Both the position numbers and the translations under genes were made by a program. A model generated the notes under the pieces. It had not been told where the DNA came from. It ran no database searches and saw only the letters and a program-made list of their open reading frames with translations. Below, piece after piece: positions 40,501 through 50,055 of a stretch of DNA of 64,000 nucleotides. Origin of the DNA: Bacteroidota bacterium (GTDB lineage: Bacteria > Bacteroidota > Rhodothermia > Balneolales > HLUCCA01); NCBI GenBank assembly GCA_020832235.1, contig JAFIEZ010000010.1, positions 124,001 through 188,000 on the forward strand. The letters run 5' to 3'. Positions within the stretch are counted from its first letter, which is position 1; every line of letters starts with the position of its first letter.

Positions 40501-43500
40501 TTATCTGTCTTTGGTCATCATAGCTCTGGTAACCAGACGTTCTTGTTCGGCAGCGTGTATTTTAGCGGAACCCGTAGCCGGAGAAGCAGCAGCAACCCGA
40601 CCCGCATAACTTATGGCCTGTTCACCATTGCTTTGCTCCATAAGGCGAGGCCATACGAACGACCATCCCCCCATATTTTTAGGCTCTTCCTGACACCAAA
40701 CAATATCTGTTACATGGTCGTATTGATCCATTACTTCCCGTATATCTGCATTCGGGAAAGGATAAAACTGTTCGAGGCGTACGATAGCAACATCATCAAT
40801 TTCTTCATCCTGCTTAAATTTCAACAGGTCGTAATACACCTTGCCTGAACAAAATACTACGCGCTTAACTGATTCTACATTATTTACGGTGTTATCATCA
40901 ACTACCGGCCTGAAAGATCCTTCAGCGAGTTCTTCTGCGTTAGACATGGCCATCGGGTGACGCAACAGACTTTTTGGAGTGGCAACAACCAGTGGTTTTT
41001 TCTTGTCTTGCAATGCTTGACGTCTAAGTAGATGAAAATACTGCGATGGAGTGGTACAGTTTACCACCTGCATGTTGTCTTCTGCACAAAGTTGCAAATA
41101 CCGTTCAAGTCTGCAAGAGGAGTGCTCCGGCCCCTGGCCTTCATAGCCGTGTGGGAGAAGCATTACAACAGAGGAAGTTTGACCCCACTTAGCATCACTG
41201 CTGGAAATGAATTGGTCAATAATGATCTGAGCACCGTTGCTGAAATCACCGAACTGAGCCTCCCAGATTACCAGTGAATCAGGACGCAGCGCACTATAAC
41301 CAAACTCAAACCCTAGTACAGCAAACTCGCTGAGATAGGAATTGTATACCATGTAGCGGCCTTGCTCATCCTGTATATTATTTAGTGGCACAAAGCGCTC
41401 TAAAGACTCAGTTCCATGAAGTACAGAATGGCGGTGAGAGAATGTCCCACGTTCAACATCCTGTCCAGAAAGACGGATATCCTTGCCTTCTGTGAGCAAC
41501 GTGCCAAACGCCAAAGCTTCTGCAAACCCCCACTCAATTTTTCGTTCGTTCTTTGCAACTACTTCGTTTCTTTTCGCCAGAATACGCAGCAGTTTAGGAT
41601 TAGCATCAAAGTCGGCTGGTACTGTATTCAGTCGTGTTGCAACATGCTGAAGCAACTCCATGTCAACGGTGGTATCAACAGGTGAAACGCGGTCTTCCTG
41701 CAGCGTATCTTTACGCTCAATATGCTCTTCTTTTATTTCAAAGGCTGGCTCTGACTTTGCATCGTTAAAGGCTTTTTCCAGGATAGCGTCAAATTCATCG
41801 AAGATGGCATCAACTTCTTCTCTGGACAGCTCTCCTTTGCGAATTAATTCACGACTGTATATTTCGCGCACCGATGGATGGTCATTAATCTCTTTGTACA
41901 ACCCAGGCTGCGTAAATGCGGGTTCATCTCCCTCATTATGGCCATGCTTTCTGTAACATACCAGATCAATAACAACGTCTTTACCGAACGTTTGACGATA
42001 ATCCAGAGCAATCTTGATTGCGTAGGCACAAGCTTCCGGATCGTCTCCGTTCACATGAAATACCGGTGCCAGAATCATTTTGGCCAAATCAGAAGCATAT
42101 TGTGTTGACCTGCCGTCTTTTGGCAAGGTGGTGAAGCCAATTTGATTATTGATAATGATGTGGATAGTACCGCCTGTTTTAAAGCCATCGAGCTGCGACA
42201 TATTCAGTGTTTCCGCAACAACTCCCTGACCGGCAAATGCAGCATCACCGTGAATCAGCAATGGAATTACAGAAAGCTTCTTATCTTCATCAAGCTGGTC
42301 CTGATAGGCTCTTGCAGCACCTTCAACAACAGGGTTTACGGCTTCAAGATGACTTGGATTAGGCAGCAGATCCAGCTTGATTTCATTACCGTCGGGTCCG
42401 ACATGTTTGCCGGTAGTCCCCAGGTGATATTTCACATCTCCGGATCCGTGAAAAGTAGATGGATCGATATTGCCATCGAATTCGGCAAATATTTTTGAGT
42501 AGGATTTGCCCAGGGTATTAACCAGAACATTCAGTCTGCCGCGATGCGCCATTCCAAAGAAAACTTCCTCCACACCATAGCTTCCTGCATGATTCAGCAT
42601 TACGTCTAGCATAGGTATTACAGATTCAGCACCTTCGAGAGAAAACCGCTTATGCCCGACGTATTTCTTATGCAAGAACTCTTCAAATGCCGAAGCATGA
42701 TTGAGTTTACGCAGAATACTTACTTTGTCTTCTTTATTAAAGCGAGGTGTATTGGTATTCGATTCCATCTGTTCCCGGAGCCACTCACGTTCCGGGGTAT
42801 TTTGAACGTATAAAAACTCGGCGCCAATTCTTCTGCAATACGTATCGCGCAATAAGCTTATAATCTCTCTGAGTGGGGCAATTTCTTTACCTCCTAGCCC
42901 ACCACAATAGAAATCTCTGTCTAAATCCCACATCGAAAGGCCGAAATACTCGAGTTCGAGTTCTTCGTTACGTTTTGCTGATTCACGCAGTGGATTCAGG
43001 TCGGCAATGCTGTGCCCGCGAGACCGGTATGCCTGTATCAACTGGATTACGGCAATAGCTTTTTTATTAGCTTCCAGACCGCTCTCTCCACCATTCAGGA
43101 ATCCGGCGTAATTATCGGTTCCATAGGCTATAGGTCTGAACGGCACTTCAAGGTCTGCAAATATCTGATCGTAGAAGTCTTCCTCTCCAATCAACAGAGA
43201 GTGTACTTTTGCAAGAAAACCGCCAGACTCAGCACCTTGAATAATTCGGTGATCGTAGGTGCAGGTCATGGTCATAACCTTGCTGATACCCAGGTGGTTG
43301 AGTACTTCCTGCGACATAGCCTGAAACTCAGCGGGATAGTTCATTGCTCCGGTGGCGATGATTGCTCCTTGTCCTCTCATGAGGCGTGGCATGGAAGACA
43401 CCGTACCGATGGTTCCAGGATTTGTAAGAGATATGGTGGTGTTTTCAAAATCGCTCATTTCGAGTTTCCCGCCGCGAGCTCTACTTATGAGATCGTCGAA

Positions 43501-44172
43501 CGTAGCAACAAACTCAGAAAAGGTCATTTGGTCGGCGGCCTTAATGTTGGGTACCATCAGAGATCTAGATCCGTTTCTGCCTGGCAAATCAATAGCAACC
43601 CCAAAGTTCACCTGACCTGGATCAACACTGTATGTTTTTCCATCACGCTCTTCGTAGAAGCAATTGATTGATGGGAATGATTTTAATGCCTGAATGATTG
43701 CCCAGCCAATAAGGTGGGTAAACGTGACTTTTTTGCCCGATCGTTGCTCAAGATATCGGTTCAGCAGCGTACGGTCTTCCCACAGCATTTTAACCGGTAT
43801 AACACGTAATGAGGTAGCCGTTGGGATTTCCAGGCTGATCTCCATATTCTCTGCAATTTTACTTGCAGCTCCCTTCAGCATATTTCGGGTACCACTCTGC
43901 TCGGGTTTTTCAGCTGTAGCTTTTTCCGGTTTGGCCGCCGGTTTACTGGAAGCTGCCGGGCTGGAATCGCTTTTTTTCGAAACCGACGAAACAGGCTTCT
44001 CTTCTTTTACTTCAGACTGTTTTTTAGCAGATGATGTGGGTTCCCCCGATTCCATTTCCTCGAAATATTGTCGCCAGTGATTTGGAACTGAATCGGGATC
44101 TTGCGTGAACTGGTTGTAAAGTTCTTCAACAAGAGCAGTATTCGGACCGAATATTTCTTCTAAATTTTTCAA
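40501..44172 (-). CDS. kgd: Multifunctional 2-oxoglutarate metabolism enzyme (E2 acyltransferase-like + E1 dehydrogenase/decarboxylase fusion)
   Basis: E1o N-terminal segment (FGPNTALVEELYNQFTQDPDSVPNHWRQYF), E2 catalytic motif DHRIIQGAESGGFL, then full E1 (GMAHRGRLNVLVNTLGK, GDAAFAGQGVVAETLNMSQL, RKHGHNEGDEP). Confidence 0.93.
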   Translation of the reverse strand: MKNLEEIFGPNTALVEELYNQFTQDPDSVPNHWRQYFEEMESGEPTSSAKKQSEVKEEKPVSSVSKKSDSSPAASSKPAAKPEKATAEKPEQSGTRNMLKGAASKIAENMEISLEIPTATSLRVIPVKMLWEDRTLLNRYLEQRSGKKVTFTHLIGWAIIQALKSFPSINCFYEERDGKTYSVDPGQVNFGVAIDLPGRNGSRSLMVPNIKAADQMTFSEFVATFDDLISRARGGKLEMSDFENTTISLTNPGTIGTVSSMPRLMRGQGAIIATGAMNYPAEFQAMSQEVLNHLGISKVMTMTCTYDHRIIQGAESGGFLAKVHSLLIGEEDFYDQIFADLEVPFRPIAYGTDNYAGFLNGGESGLEANKKAIAVIQLIQAYRSRGHSIADLNPLRESAKRNEELELEYFGLSMWDLDRDFYCGGLGGKEIAPLREIISLLRDTYCRRIGAEFLYVQNTPEREWLREQMESNTNTPRFNKEDKVSILRKLNHASAFEEFLHKKYVGHKRFSLEGAESVIPMLDVMLNHAGSYGVEEVFFGMAHRGRLNVLVNTLGKSYSKIFAEFDGNIDPSTFHGSGDVKYHLGTTGKHVGPDGNEIKLDLLPNPSHLEAVNPVVEGAARAYQDQLDEDKKLSVIPLLIHGDAAFAGQGVVAETLNMSQLDGFKTGGTIHIIINNQIGFTTLPKDGRSTQYASDLAKMILAPVFHVNGDDPEACAYAIKIALDYRQTFGKDVVIDLVCYRKHGHNEGDEPAFTQPGLYKEINDHPSVREIYSRELIRKGELSREEVDAIFDEFDAILEKAFNDAKSEPAFEIKEEHIERKDTLQEDRVSPVDTTVDMELLQHVATRLNTVPADFDANPKLLRILAKRNEVVAKNERKIEWGFAEALAFGTLLTEGKDIRLSGQDVERGTFSHRHSVLHGTESLERFVPLNNIQDEQGRYMVYNSYLSEFAVLGFEFGYSALRPDSLVIWEAQFGDFSNGAQIIIDQFISSSDAKWGQTSSVVMLLPHGYEGQGPEHSSCRLERYLQLCAEDNMQVVNCTTPSQYFHLLRRQALQDKKKPLVVATPKSLLRHPMAMSNAEELAEGSFRPVVDDNTVNNVESVKRVVFCSGKVYYDLLKFKQDEEIDDVAIVRLEQFYPFPNADIREVMDQYDHVTDIVWCQEEPKNMGGWSFVWPRLMEQSNGEQAISYAGRVAAASPATGSAKIHAAEQERLVTRAMMTKDR

Positions 44173-44392
44173 CGTGTAGAGCTCTTAAGTGTTAATACAG
44201 TGATTCGTTATTTTGTTGTTGCACAACATGAAACCTGAACGAATACATATCTTTTTGTTGTGCCGTAAAATCAGACAATGACAAGCACTAAAGTTAGTCA
44301 TTATCATAATAAATCGCGACGATGAAAGTGGCAGGTATGGTCTGTTCATTTTCTATGTTCGTCGGGAAAATAAAGGCTATCCTGTTTCATAA

Positions 44393-44421
44393 TTGGTATA
44401 TTCCCGCTAAACATACTTTTC
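44393..44421 (+). promoter_or_regulatory. Candidate promoter for pepF-like gene
   Basis: TTG-N18-TACTTTTC (one mismatch to TAnnTTTG). Confidence 0.45.
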
Positions 44422-44440
44422 ACAAAAACTCAGATAATTT

Positions 44441-46243
44441 ATGTCAGCAACCAAAGCGTTAAACGGAGCAGAAACTGTTTTGTGGGACCTCTCCGACTTG
44501 TACAACTCATCTAACGATCCCCAAATTCACCGCGATCAGCAAACGCTGCGTGATATGGCTCAACAGTTTGAATCACGTTTCAGAGGCAAGGTTGGTAGTA
44601 TTGACGCAAAAGGTATGTCTGAGGCATTACAGGAATTTGAAACAATTAGTGATTTGCTTGGGAAAATGGGCAGCTTTGCTTACTTGCAATGGTCTACCAA
44701 TACCGAAGATGCCGATTTTGGTAAACTCATGCAGCAAATCAACGAATTTTCTTCTGAGCTTTCCCAGAAACTTGTGTTTTTTGATGTGGAATGGCTTGCA
44801 GCAGACGACGAATTCGCTGAAACTATTATCAATGATCCGCTGCTAGCCGATAAACGTCATTATCTGCGTGCTTCACGCCGATACAAAAAACACATCCTCA
44901 GCGAAAAAGAAGAGCAGATTCTCACTGCAAAATCGGTTACCGGTGCAAGCGCCTGGGTTCGATACTTCGACGAAACTCTGGGTGCGGCAAGGTTTGAACT
45001 CGACGGGGAATCGCTTACTGAGCAGGAAGTCTTAAGCAAAATGCATGAAGCCGACAGAGACTTGCGCAAGCGTGCCGCCGCCAGCTTAACCTCCGGATTT
45101 AATAAGCACAAACGTACCCTTACTTTTATTTTCAATACCCTTCTGGCTGATAAATTTACAAACGACACCCTTCGTAAATACCCTTCGTGGATATCTGGGC
45201 GGAATCTTTCCAATCAGATCGCCGACGATACCGTAGATACGCTGGTCTCCTCCGTTCAGAGCTTTTACCCAACAGTACAGCGATACTATAAATTGAAACA
45301 GTCGTTACTTGGCTATGAAGATTTTTTCGAATACGATCGCTATGCTCCATTATTGAAGAACGAGTCGCGCGTTCAGTGGTCTGATGCGCGCGAAATGGTG
45401 CTGGATTCGTTCAATGGGTTTCATGCGGAGATGGGTTCTGTAGCCAAGCGGTTCTTTGATGAAAACTGGATTGATGCCGCTATTCGCCCGGGCAAGCGGG
45501 GCGGAGCCTATTCAGCCAGTACAGTACCTTCTGTTCACCCGTATGTTTTCATGAATTATGATGGCAGACTTCGGGATGTACAGACATTGGCACATGAACT
45601 TGGTCATGGTGTTCATCAGTACCTCTCCAGAGAACAAGGTCCGCTGCAATGCGACACTCCTTTGACCACTGCAGAAACAGCTTCTGTTTTTGCGGAAATG
45701 CTGGTTTTTAAAAAACTCATGAGTGAACTTGAAAATCCTCGCGAAAAACTGGCCCTGCTAACCGGTAAAATCGACGATACCATTGCCACGGTCTTCCGAC
45801 AGGTAAGCATGAATCGTTTTGAAGATGCAATTCACACAGCAAGAAGAGAGCAAGGTGAGTTAAATGCCGATCAATTCAGTGAGCTATGGCGCCAAACACA
45901 AGAGCGTTTATATGGTGATTCGGTTACGCTTACTCCAGACTATGATCTGTGGTGGTGTTACATCCCGCATTTCCTGCATACCCCCGGTTATGTATATGCC
46001 TATGCATTCGGAGAATTGCTGGTACTTTCATTGTACGATCAATACGAAAAAGGGTCGGAAGGCTTTCAAGAGCGCTATGTAGAATTACTTAAAGCTGGCG
46101 GCAGCGACTGGCCCGAGAATCTGGTTGGAAAGCTGGGGGTAGACATCAATGATGCTTCTTTCTGGAATAACGGATTGTCTATAATTGATGGGCTGGTTCG
46201 CGAAGCCGAAGCGTTGGCCAAAGAAATTGAATCTCTGTCATGA
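44441..46243 (+). CDS. M3-family oligoendopeptidase (PepF-like)
   Basis: LAHELGHGVHQYLSREQGPLQCDTPLTTAETASVFAEMLV (HExxH..E); PSVHPYVFMNYDG. Confidence 0.93.
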   Translation: MSATKALNGAETVLWDLSDLYNSSNDPQIHRDQQTLRDMAQQFESRFRGKVGSIDAKGMSEALQEFETISDLLGKMGSFAYLQWSTNTEDADFGKLMQQINEFSSELSQKLVFFDVEWLAADDEFAETIINDPLLADKRHYLRASRRYKKHILSEKEEQILTAKSVTGASAWVRYFDETLGAARFELDGESLTEQEVLSKMHEADRDLRKRAAASLTSGFNKHKRTLTFIFNTLLADKFTNDTLRKYPSWISGRNLSNQIADDTVDTLVSSVQSFYPTVQRYYKLKQSLLGYEDFFEYDRYAPLLKNESRVQWSDAREMVLDSFNGFHAEMGSVAKRFFDENWIDAAIRPGKRGGAYSASTVPSVHPYVFMNYDGRLRDVQTLAHELGHGVHQYLSREQGPLQCDTPLTTAETASVFAEMLVFKKLMSELENPREKLALLTGKIDDTIATVFRQVSMNRFEDAIHTARREQGELNADQFSELWRQTQERLYGDSVTLTPDYDLWWCYIPHFLHTPGYVYAYAFGELLVLSLYDQYEKGSEGFQERYVELLKAGGSDWPENLVGKLGVDINDASFWNNGLSIIDGLVREAEALAKEIESLS

Positions 46244-47742
46244 GTAGTATCCGTAATTACAAAATAGATAATGATCCGGTAGCCGAACGACGCGATGAAC
46301 GAGCTTTACGCAATTTCAAGAGCGTACTCAAGGAGTTGACTCACCTACTAATGCAAAGTACGCGAAGTGAGACTGCCAGTCTGTACTGGGTTAATAAAGA
46401 CCGTCAGCAGTTCGTACTGGAATCGGCCAGTAGTCGGATACAAAAAGCTACGTTTCAAGACAGGGTATTGTTTGAAAATTCCTGGATGGATGCTTATAAA
46501 GATCTATCGGAACCCGTACAACTGGAAGTTGGTACGCATGTGGATGCCTCTGAACTTACTCACTATGTTTCGGCTGAAGTGGCCCCGGTTCGTTACTTGA
46601 ATGTGTTGCCTTTTATGAATAAAGGTGAAACGGTGGCCATCACTGTGCTGGAGTCTAATTCAAGCAATGTGACTCCAGATGATGAATCTGCTGTATTATC
46701 GTACACTAATGCGCTTGGTAACTTACTGTATACATTTCTGGAGTTGAGTGATTTATCTGCAGACGAGTCGCAATGGGGACAGTACGATGAGATGCTAAAC
46801 CAGGTAAACAGCAGAGAAGATCATGCCATTTTGCTGGACAATGTGGCCACACAATTGCTCAGTTTTACTCATAAAGGTGGTGTTAGTGTGCTATGCAGAG
46901 GGGCTGATGGATGGAGGGTTGTAATGCATGCTGCCTATTCTACGGGTGCTCCTGCAATCGGCAGTATAATGCAGGAGAATACCATATCATACAATGCACT
47001 GAAATCGGGTGGACCGGAGTTTTCGATTCATTTTAATGGAAACCCTCGCCGTGTTTGTGCCTCAGAGCCTTTGTCTCAAGGTGCCACGCTTGCTGTTCCG
47101 CTGCTTTTACACGACCGCCGACAAGCTGTTTATGTTGTATATGACGAAAATCCATTGTTGTTTAAGGAATCGCTTAAGCATAAAATGGCAAATCTGGTAC
47201 GCATCGCTTCCCTGAAAATGATGGCTGCGAAAGAGTCGTACAAAGTGAGCAGCGATTTTATGACCAACGATACCGGTGCATTTAATGCTTCCCTCATTGA
47301 GCGAACGCTGTATAATCAACTGAAACGCGCACGCTTGATGCCCAATGAACACAGCTGGGCGGTTATGTTCTCATGTGAAGAAATTAATACACTCAGAACC
47401 CGTTTCGGCTTAGACGACCTGAAGCATTTGCAGAAACAGATTGTAAGTCGTAGTACATATTGTGGTGAAAACACTTCATCAATCATTGGGTTTCATGCCG
47501 ACTATATCTACCTGGCGGTAGTGCAGTCGAGCAAAGAAGACGGGATAGAAGAATGGCTGAGACATATTTCGTCACAGCAAGATAAATCATTTAGCTGCGG
47601 AGCGGATAACATTAACCTTAACTTCCGGAGTGGCATTACCAAACTTGGGCCAGCTCATCAAGATATTTTCAGCATAACAAAATCAATCAAAAAAGCATTT
47701 TCAGATGCGAATCGTGAGGCTGCTTTTTCAAAGGAAGTATAA
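46240..47742 (+). CDS. GAF-like domain protein with C-terminal degenerate GGDEF-like region
   Basis: ATG overlaps pepF stop; N-terminal SETASLYWVNKDRQQFVLES...GETVAITVLESN is GAF-like; C-terminal SWAVMFSCEEINTLRTRFGLDDL...IIGFHADYIYLAVVQ resembles GGDEF without the GG[DE]EF motif. Confidence 0.55.
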   Translation: MSSIRNYKIDNDPVAERRDERALRNFKSVLKELTHLLMQSTRSETASLYWVNKDRQQFVLESASSRIQKATFQDRVLFENSWMDAYKDLSEPVQLEVGTHVDASELTHYVSAEVAPVRYLNVLPFMNKGETVAITVLESNSSNVTPDDESAVLSYTNALGNLLYTFLELSDLSADESQWGQYDEMLNQVNSREDHAILLDNVATQLLSFTHKGGVSVLCRGADGWRVVMHAAYSTGAPAIGSIMQENTISYNALKSGGPEFSIHFNGNPRRVCASEPLSQGATLAVPLLLHDRRQAVYVVYDENPLLFKESLKHKMANLVRIASLKMMAAKESYKVSSDFMTNDTGAFNASLIERTLYNQLKRARLMPNEHSWAVMFSCEEINTLRTRFGLDDLKHLQKQIVSRSTYCGENTSSIIGFHADYIYLAVVQSSKEDGIEEWLRHISSQQDKSFSCGADNINLNFRSGITKLGPAHQDIFSITKSIKKAFSDANREAAFSKEV

Positions 47743-47745
47743 CGT

Positions 47746-48906
47746 ATGGCTAATGCGTATTTAGTGATTATTGATGGTCTGGGTGTCGGGGCGCAGGAGG
47801 ATGCAGCCCTGTATGCAGACACGGGTACGAATACAGCCGGGCATGTTTCGGCTGCAACGGGTTGTTCTTTACCAAATCTGGGGAAGCTCGGTTTTGGTAA
47901 TATCATTCCTCTTGATAGTGTTCCCCCCGTTTTTGATGCATCGGCTGCATGGGGTAAAATGCGTGAAGTTTCTGCCGGTAAAGACAGCACAACCGGTCAT
48001 TGGGAAATTGCAGGGATAACGATGGATAAACCTTTCCCGACTTATCCCAATGGGTTTCCTGGAAATGTAGTTGAAGCATTTTGTGCAGCACTCGGAGTTG
48101 AGGGCATTCTTGCCAACGCTCCTTACAGCGGAACCGATGTAATCGAAAAGTTTGGTCCAGAGCATCAGCGTACCGGTAAACCAATTGTGTACACATCAGC
48201 CGACAGTGTATTTCAGATTGCTTGCCACGTGGATGTAACTCCTGTACAGGACTTATACCACATGTGTGAGGTCGCCCGTGATAAGATAATGGTTGGCGAG
48301 CATGCTGTGGGTCGTGTGATTGCGCGGCCATTCGCAGGTGAGCCCGGTGCATATTATCGCCTTTCGGATCAGCGTCATGATTACTCTCTGGCTCCATCGT
48401 ATCCAAATTTACCCGAATACCTGCAGCGGCAAGGTGTACAGACGTATTCAGTGGGTAAAGTAATTGATTTATTTGCCGAACGGGGTTTTACCCAATTCAG
48501 AAGAACCAAAAACAATGCTGAAGGTATCGCTCAATTGCTAAACGTAATGGCTGCGGTACAAGATAGTTTTGTTTTTGTGAACTTAATCGATACCGATCAG
48601 TTATTTGGTCATCGAAATGACCCGAGCGGGTATGGTAAATCGTTGGAAGAGTTTGACAGGGCGTTGCCTGCTATTTTATCGAAGCTGAAACCTGACGATG
48701 TTTTGATTATTACGTCAGATCATGGCAATGATCCCACTACGCCGGGTACAGACCATACAAGGGAGTTTGTTCCACTTTTGGTATACCCTCATGCAAAGGC
48801 TGTTCATGCTGAACTCGGAATCAGATCATCGTTCAGGGATGTAGCTGCTTCGATTGTACATTTTTTCGGCAAAGACAATCCCTTCAGTGGAACCTCATTC
48901 TTGTAA
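47746..48906 (+). CDS. deoB: Phosphopentomutase
   Basis: YLVIIDGLGVGAQEDA, GKDSTTGHWEIAG, FVNLIDTDQLFGHRND, ITSDHGNDPTTPGTDHTREFVPLL. Confidence 0.94.
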   Translation: MANAYLVIIDGLGVGAQEDAALYADTGTNTAGHVSAATGCSLPNLGKLGFGNIIPLDSVPPVFDASAAWGKMREVSAGKDSTTGHWEIAGITMDKPFPTYPNGFPGNVVEAFCAALGVEGILANAPYSGTDVIEKFGPEHQRTGKPIVYTSADSVFQIACHVDVTPVQDLYHMCEVARDKIMVGEHAVGRVIARPFAGEPGAYYRLSDQRHDYSLAPSYPNLPEYLQRQGVQTYSVGKVIDLFAERGFTQFRRTKNNAEGIAQLLNVMAAVQDSFVFVNLIDTDQLFGHRNDPSGYGKSLEEFDRALPAILSKLKPDDVLIITSDHGNDPTTPGTDHTREFVPLLVYPHAKAVHAELGIRSSFRDVAASIVHFFGKDNPFSGTSFL

Positions 48907-49064
48907 AATAGAATGGCGTCTTTTGTACATGTTCAAAAGGTTCAATTTGATGGAATGTTATAGTTAAAGTATGTACTTTCCTGCTAATAGAACGCTGTTA
49001 AAACCTTTTCCGGGTAATAGAGGCCGACTGTTCACAAGTAACCAGAACTTGACGACACGCAACT

Positions 49065-49946
49065 GTGGCAAAGAAGAAAAAAGACTCTAAAAATCAAGCG
49101 CCTTCGGGTATCTCAACGCGTGAATCGCAGTCCTTGGACCGCTACCTGCAGGAAATAGGGAAAGTACCACTTATTACCCCTGATGAAGAGGTCCGCCTTG
49201 CCAAGGAGATTCAGGCAGGCAACCAGGAAGCCCTTGAAAAGCTTACCAAATCTAATCTGCGTTTTGTGGTGTCTGTTGCCAAACAGTACCAGAATCAGGG
49301 TCTTTCCCTGGGGGACTTAATTAATGAAGGAAACCTTGGACTCATTAAAGCGGCTAAGCGCTTCGACGAAACCAGAGGATTCAAGTTTATTTCTTATGCC
49401 GTTTGGTGGATCAGGCAATCAATTTTGCAGGCACTTGCCGAACAAAGTCGTATTGTACGGCTACCCCTCAACAGAGTCGGTGCGCTTAACAAAATTGGAA
49501 AAGAACTCTCGAAACTGGAACAAAGCTACGAACGCCAACCGTCTGCTGCCGAACTTGCCGAAAGCCTTGATATGACGGTTGCGGAGGTATCAGATACCCT
49601 GCGAATATCGGGCAGGCATCTTTCGATGGATGCCCCTTTCGCACAGGGTGAAGACAACAGACTTCTCGATGTTCTTGAGAACGAAGAAATTCCAAATCCC
49701 GATAATGAGCTCATGGGAGAATCGCTCAAGGTAGAGATTGAGCGGGCGCTTTCCAAACTTACGAAGCGAGAAGCCGAAGTTATTCGACTCTATTTTGGTA
49801 TTGGAAGAGAGCATTCGCTTACTCTGGAAGAGATTGGTGAGCGGTTCGATCTTACCCGGGAGCGTGTTCGCCAAATTAAAGAAAAAGCCTTGCGAAAACT
49901 TCGCCATCATAATCGCAGCATGGCGCTTAGAACATACCTTGGTTAA
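49065..49946 (+). CDS. rpoD: RNA polymerase sigma factor RpoD/SigA (short primary sigma)
   Basis: [104 protein letters not shown] start. Confidence 0.95.
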   Translation: MAKKKKDSKNQAPSGISTRESQSLDRYLQEIGKVPLITPDEEVRLAKEIQAGNQEALEKLTKSNLRFVVSVAKQYQNQGLSLGDLINEGNLGLIKAAKRFDETRGFKFISYAVWWIRQSILQALAEQSRIVRLPLNRVGALNKIGKELSKLEQSYERQPSAAELAESLDMTVAEVSDTLRISGRHLSMDAPFAQGEDNRLLDVLENEEIPNPDNELMGESLKVEIERALSKLTKREAEVIRLYFGIGREHSLTLEEIGERFDLTRERVRQIKEKALRKLRHHNRSMALRTYLG

Positions 49947-50055
49947 TTTGCCTGCGTTAACGTTTAATGCGCTCTCCACTGCAGAAGACCTAATACCATT
50001 TTCACCGAAAGGTGAGAGCAGTGAATACAACCGTTTCCGGAATAACCATATTAAT

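Noticed and set aside
43012-43671. 219-aa plus-strand ORF (and others at 41416, 42142, 43694)
   Set aside because: Antisense to kgd, whose reading frame has clear family motifs.
49738-50055. ORF-track N-terminal extension of the propeller kinase
   Set aside because: It overlaps rpoD in another frame; a proper signal peptide begins at ATG 50056.
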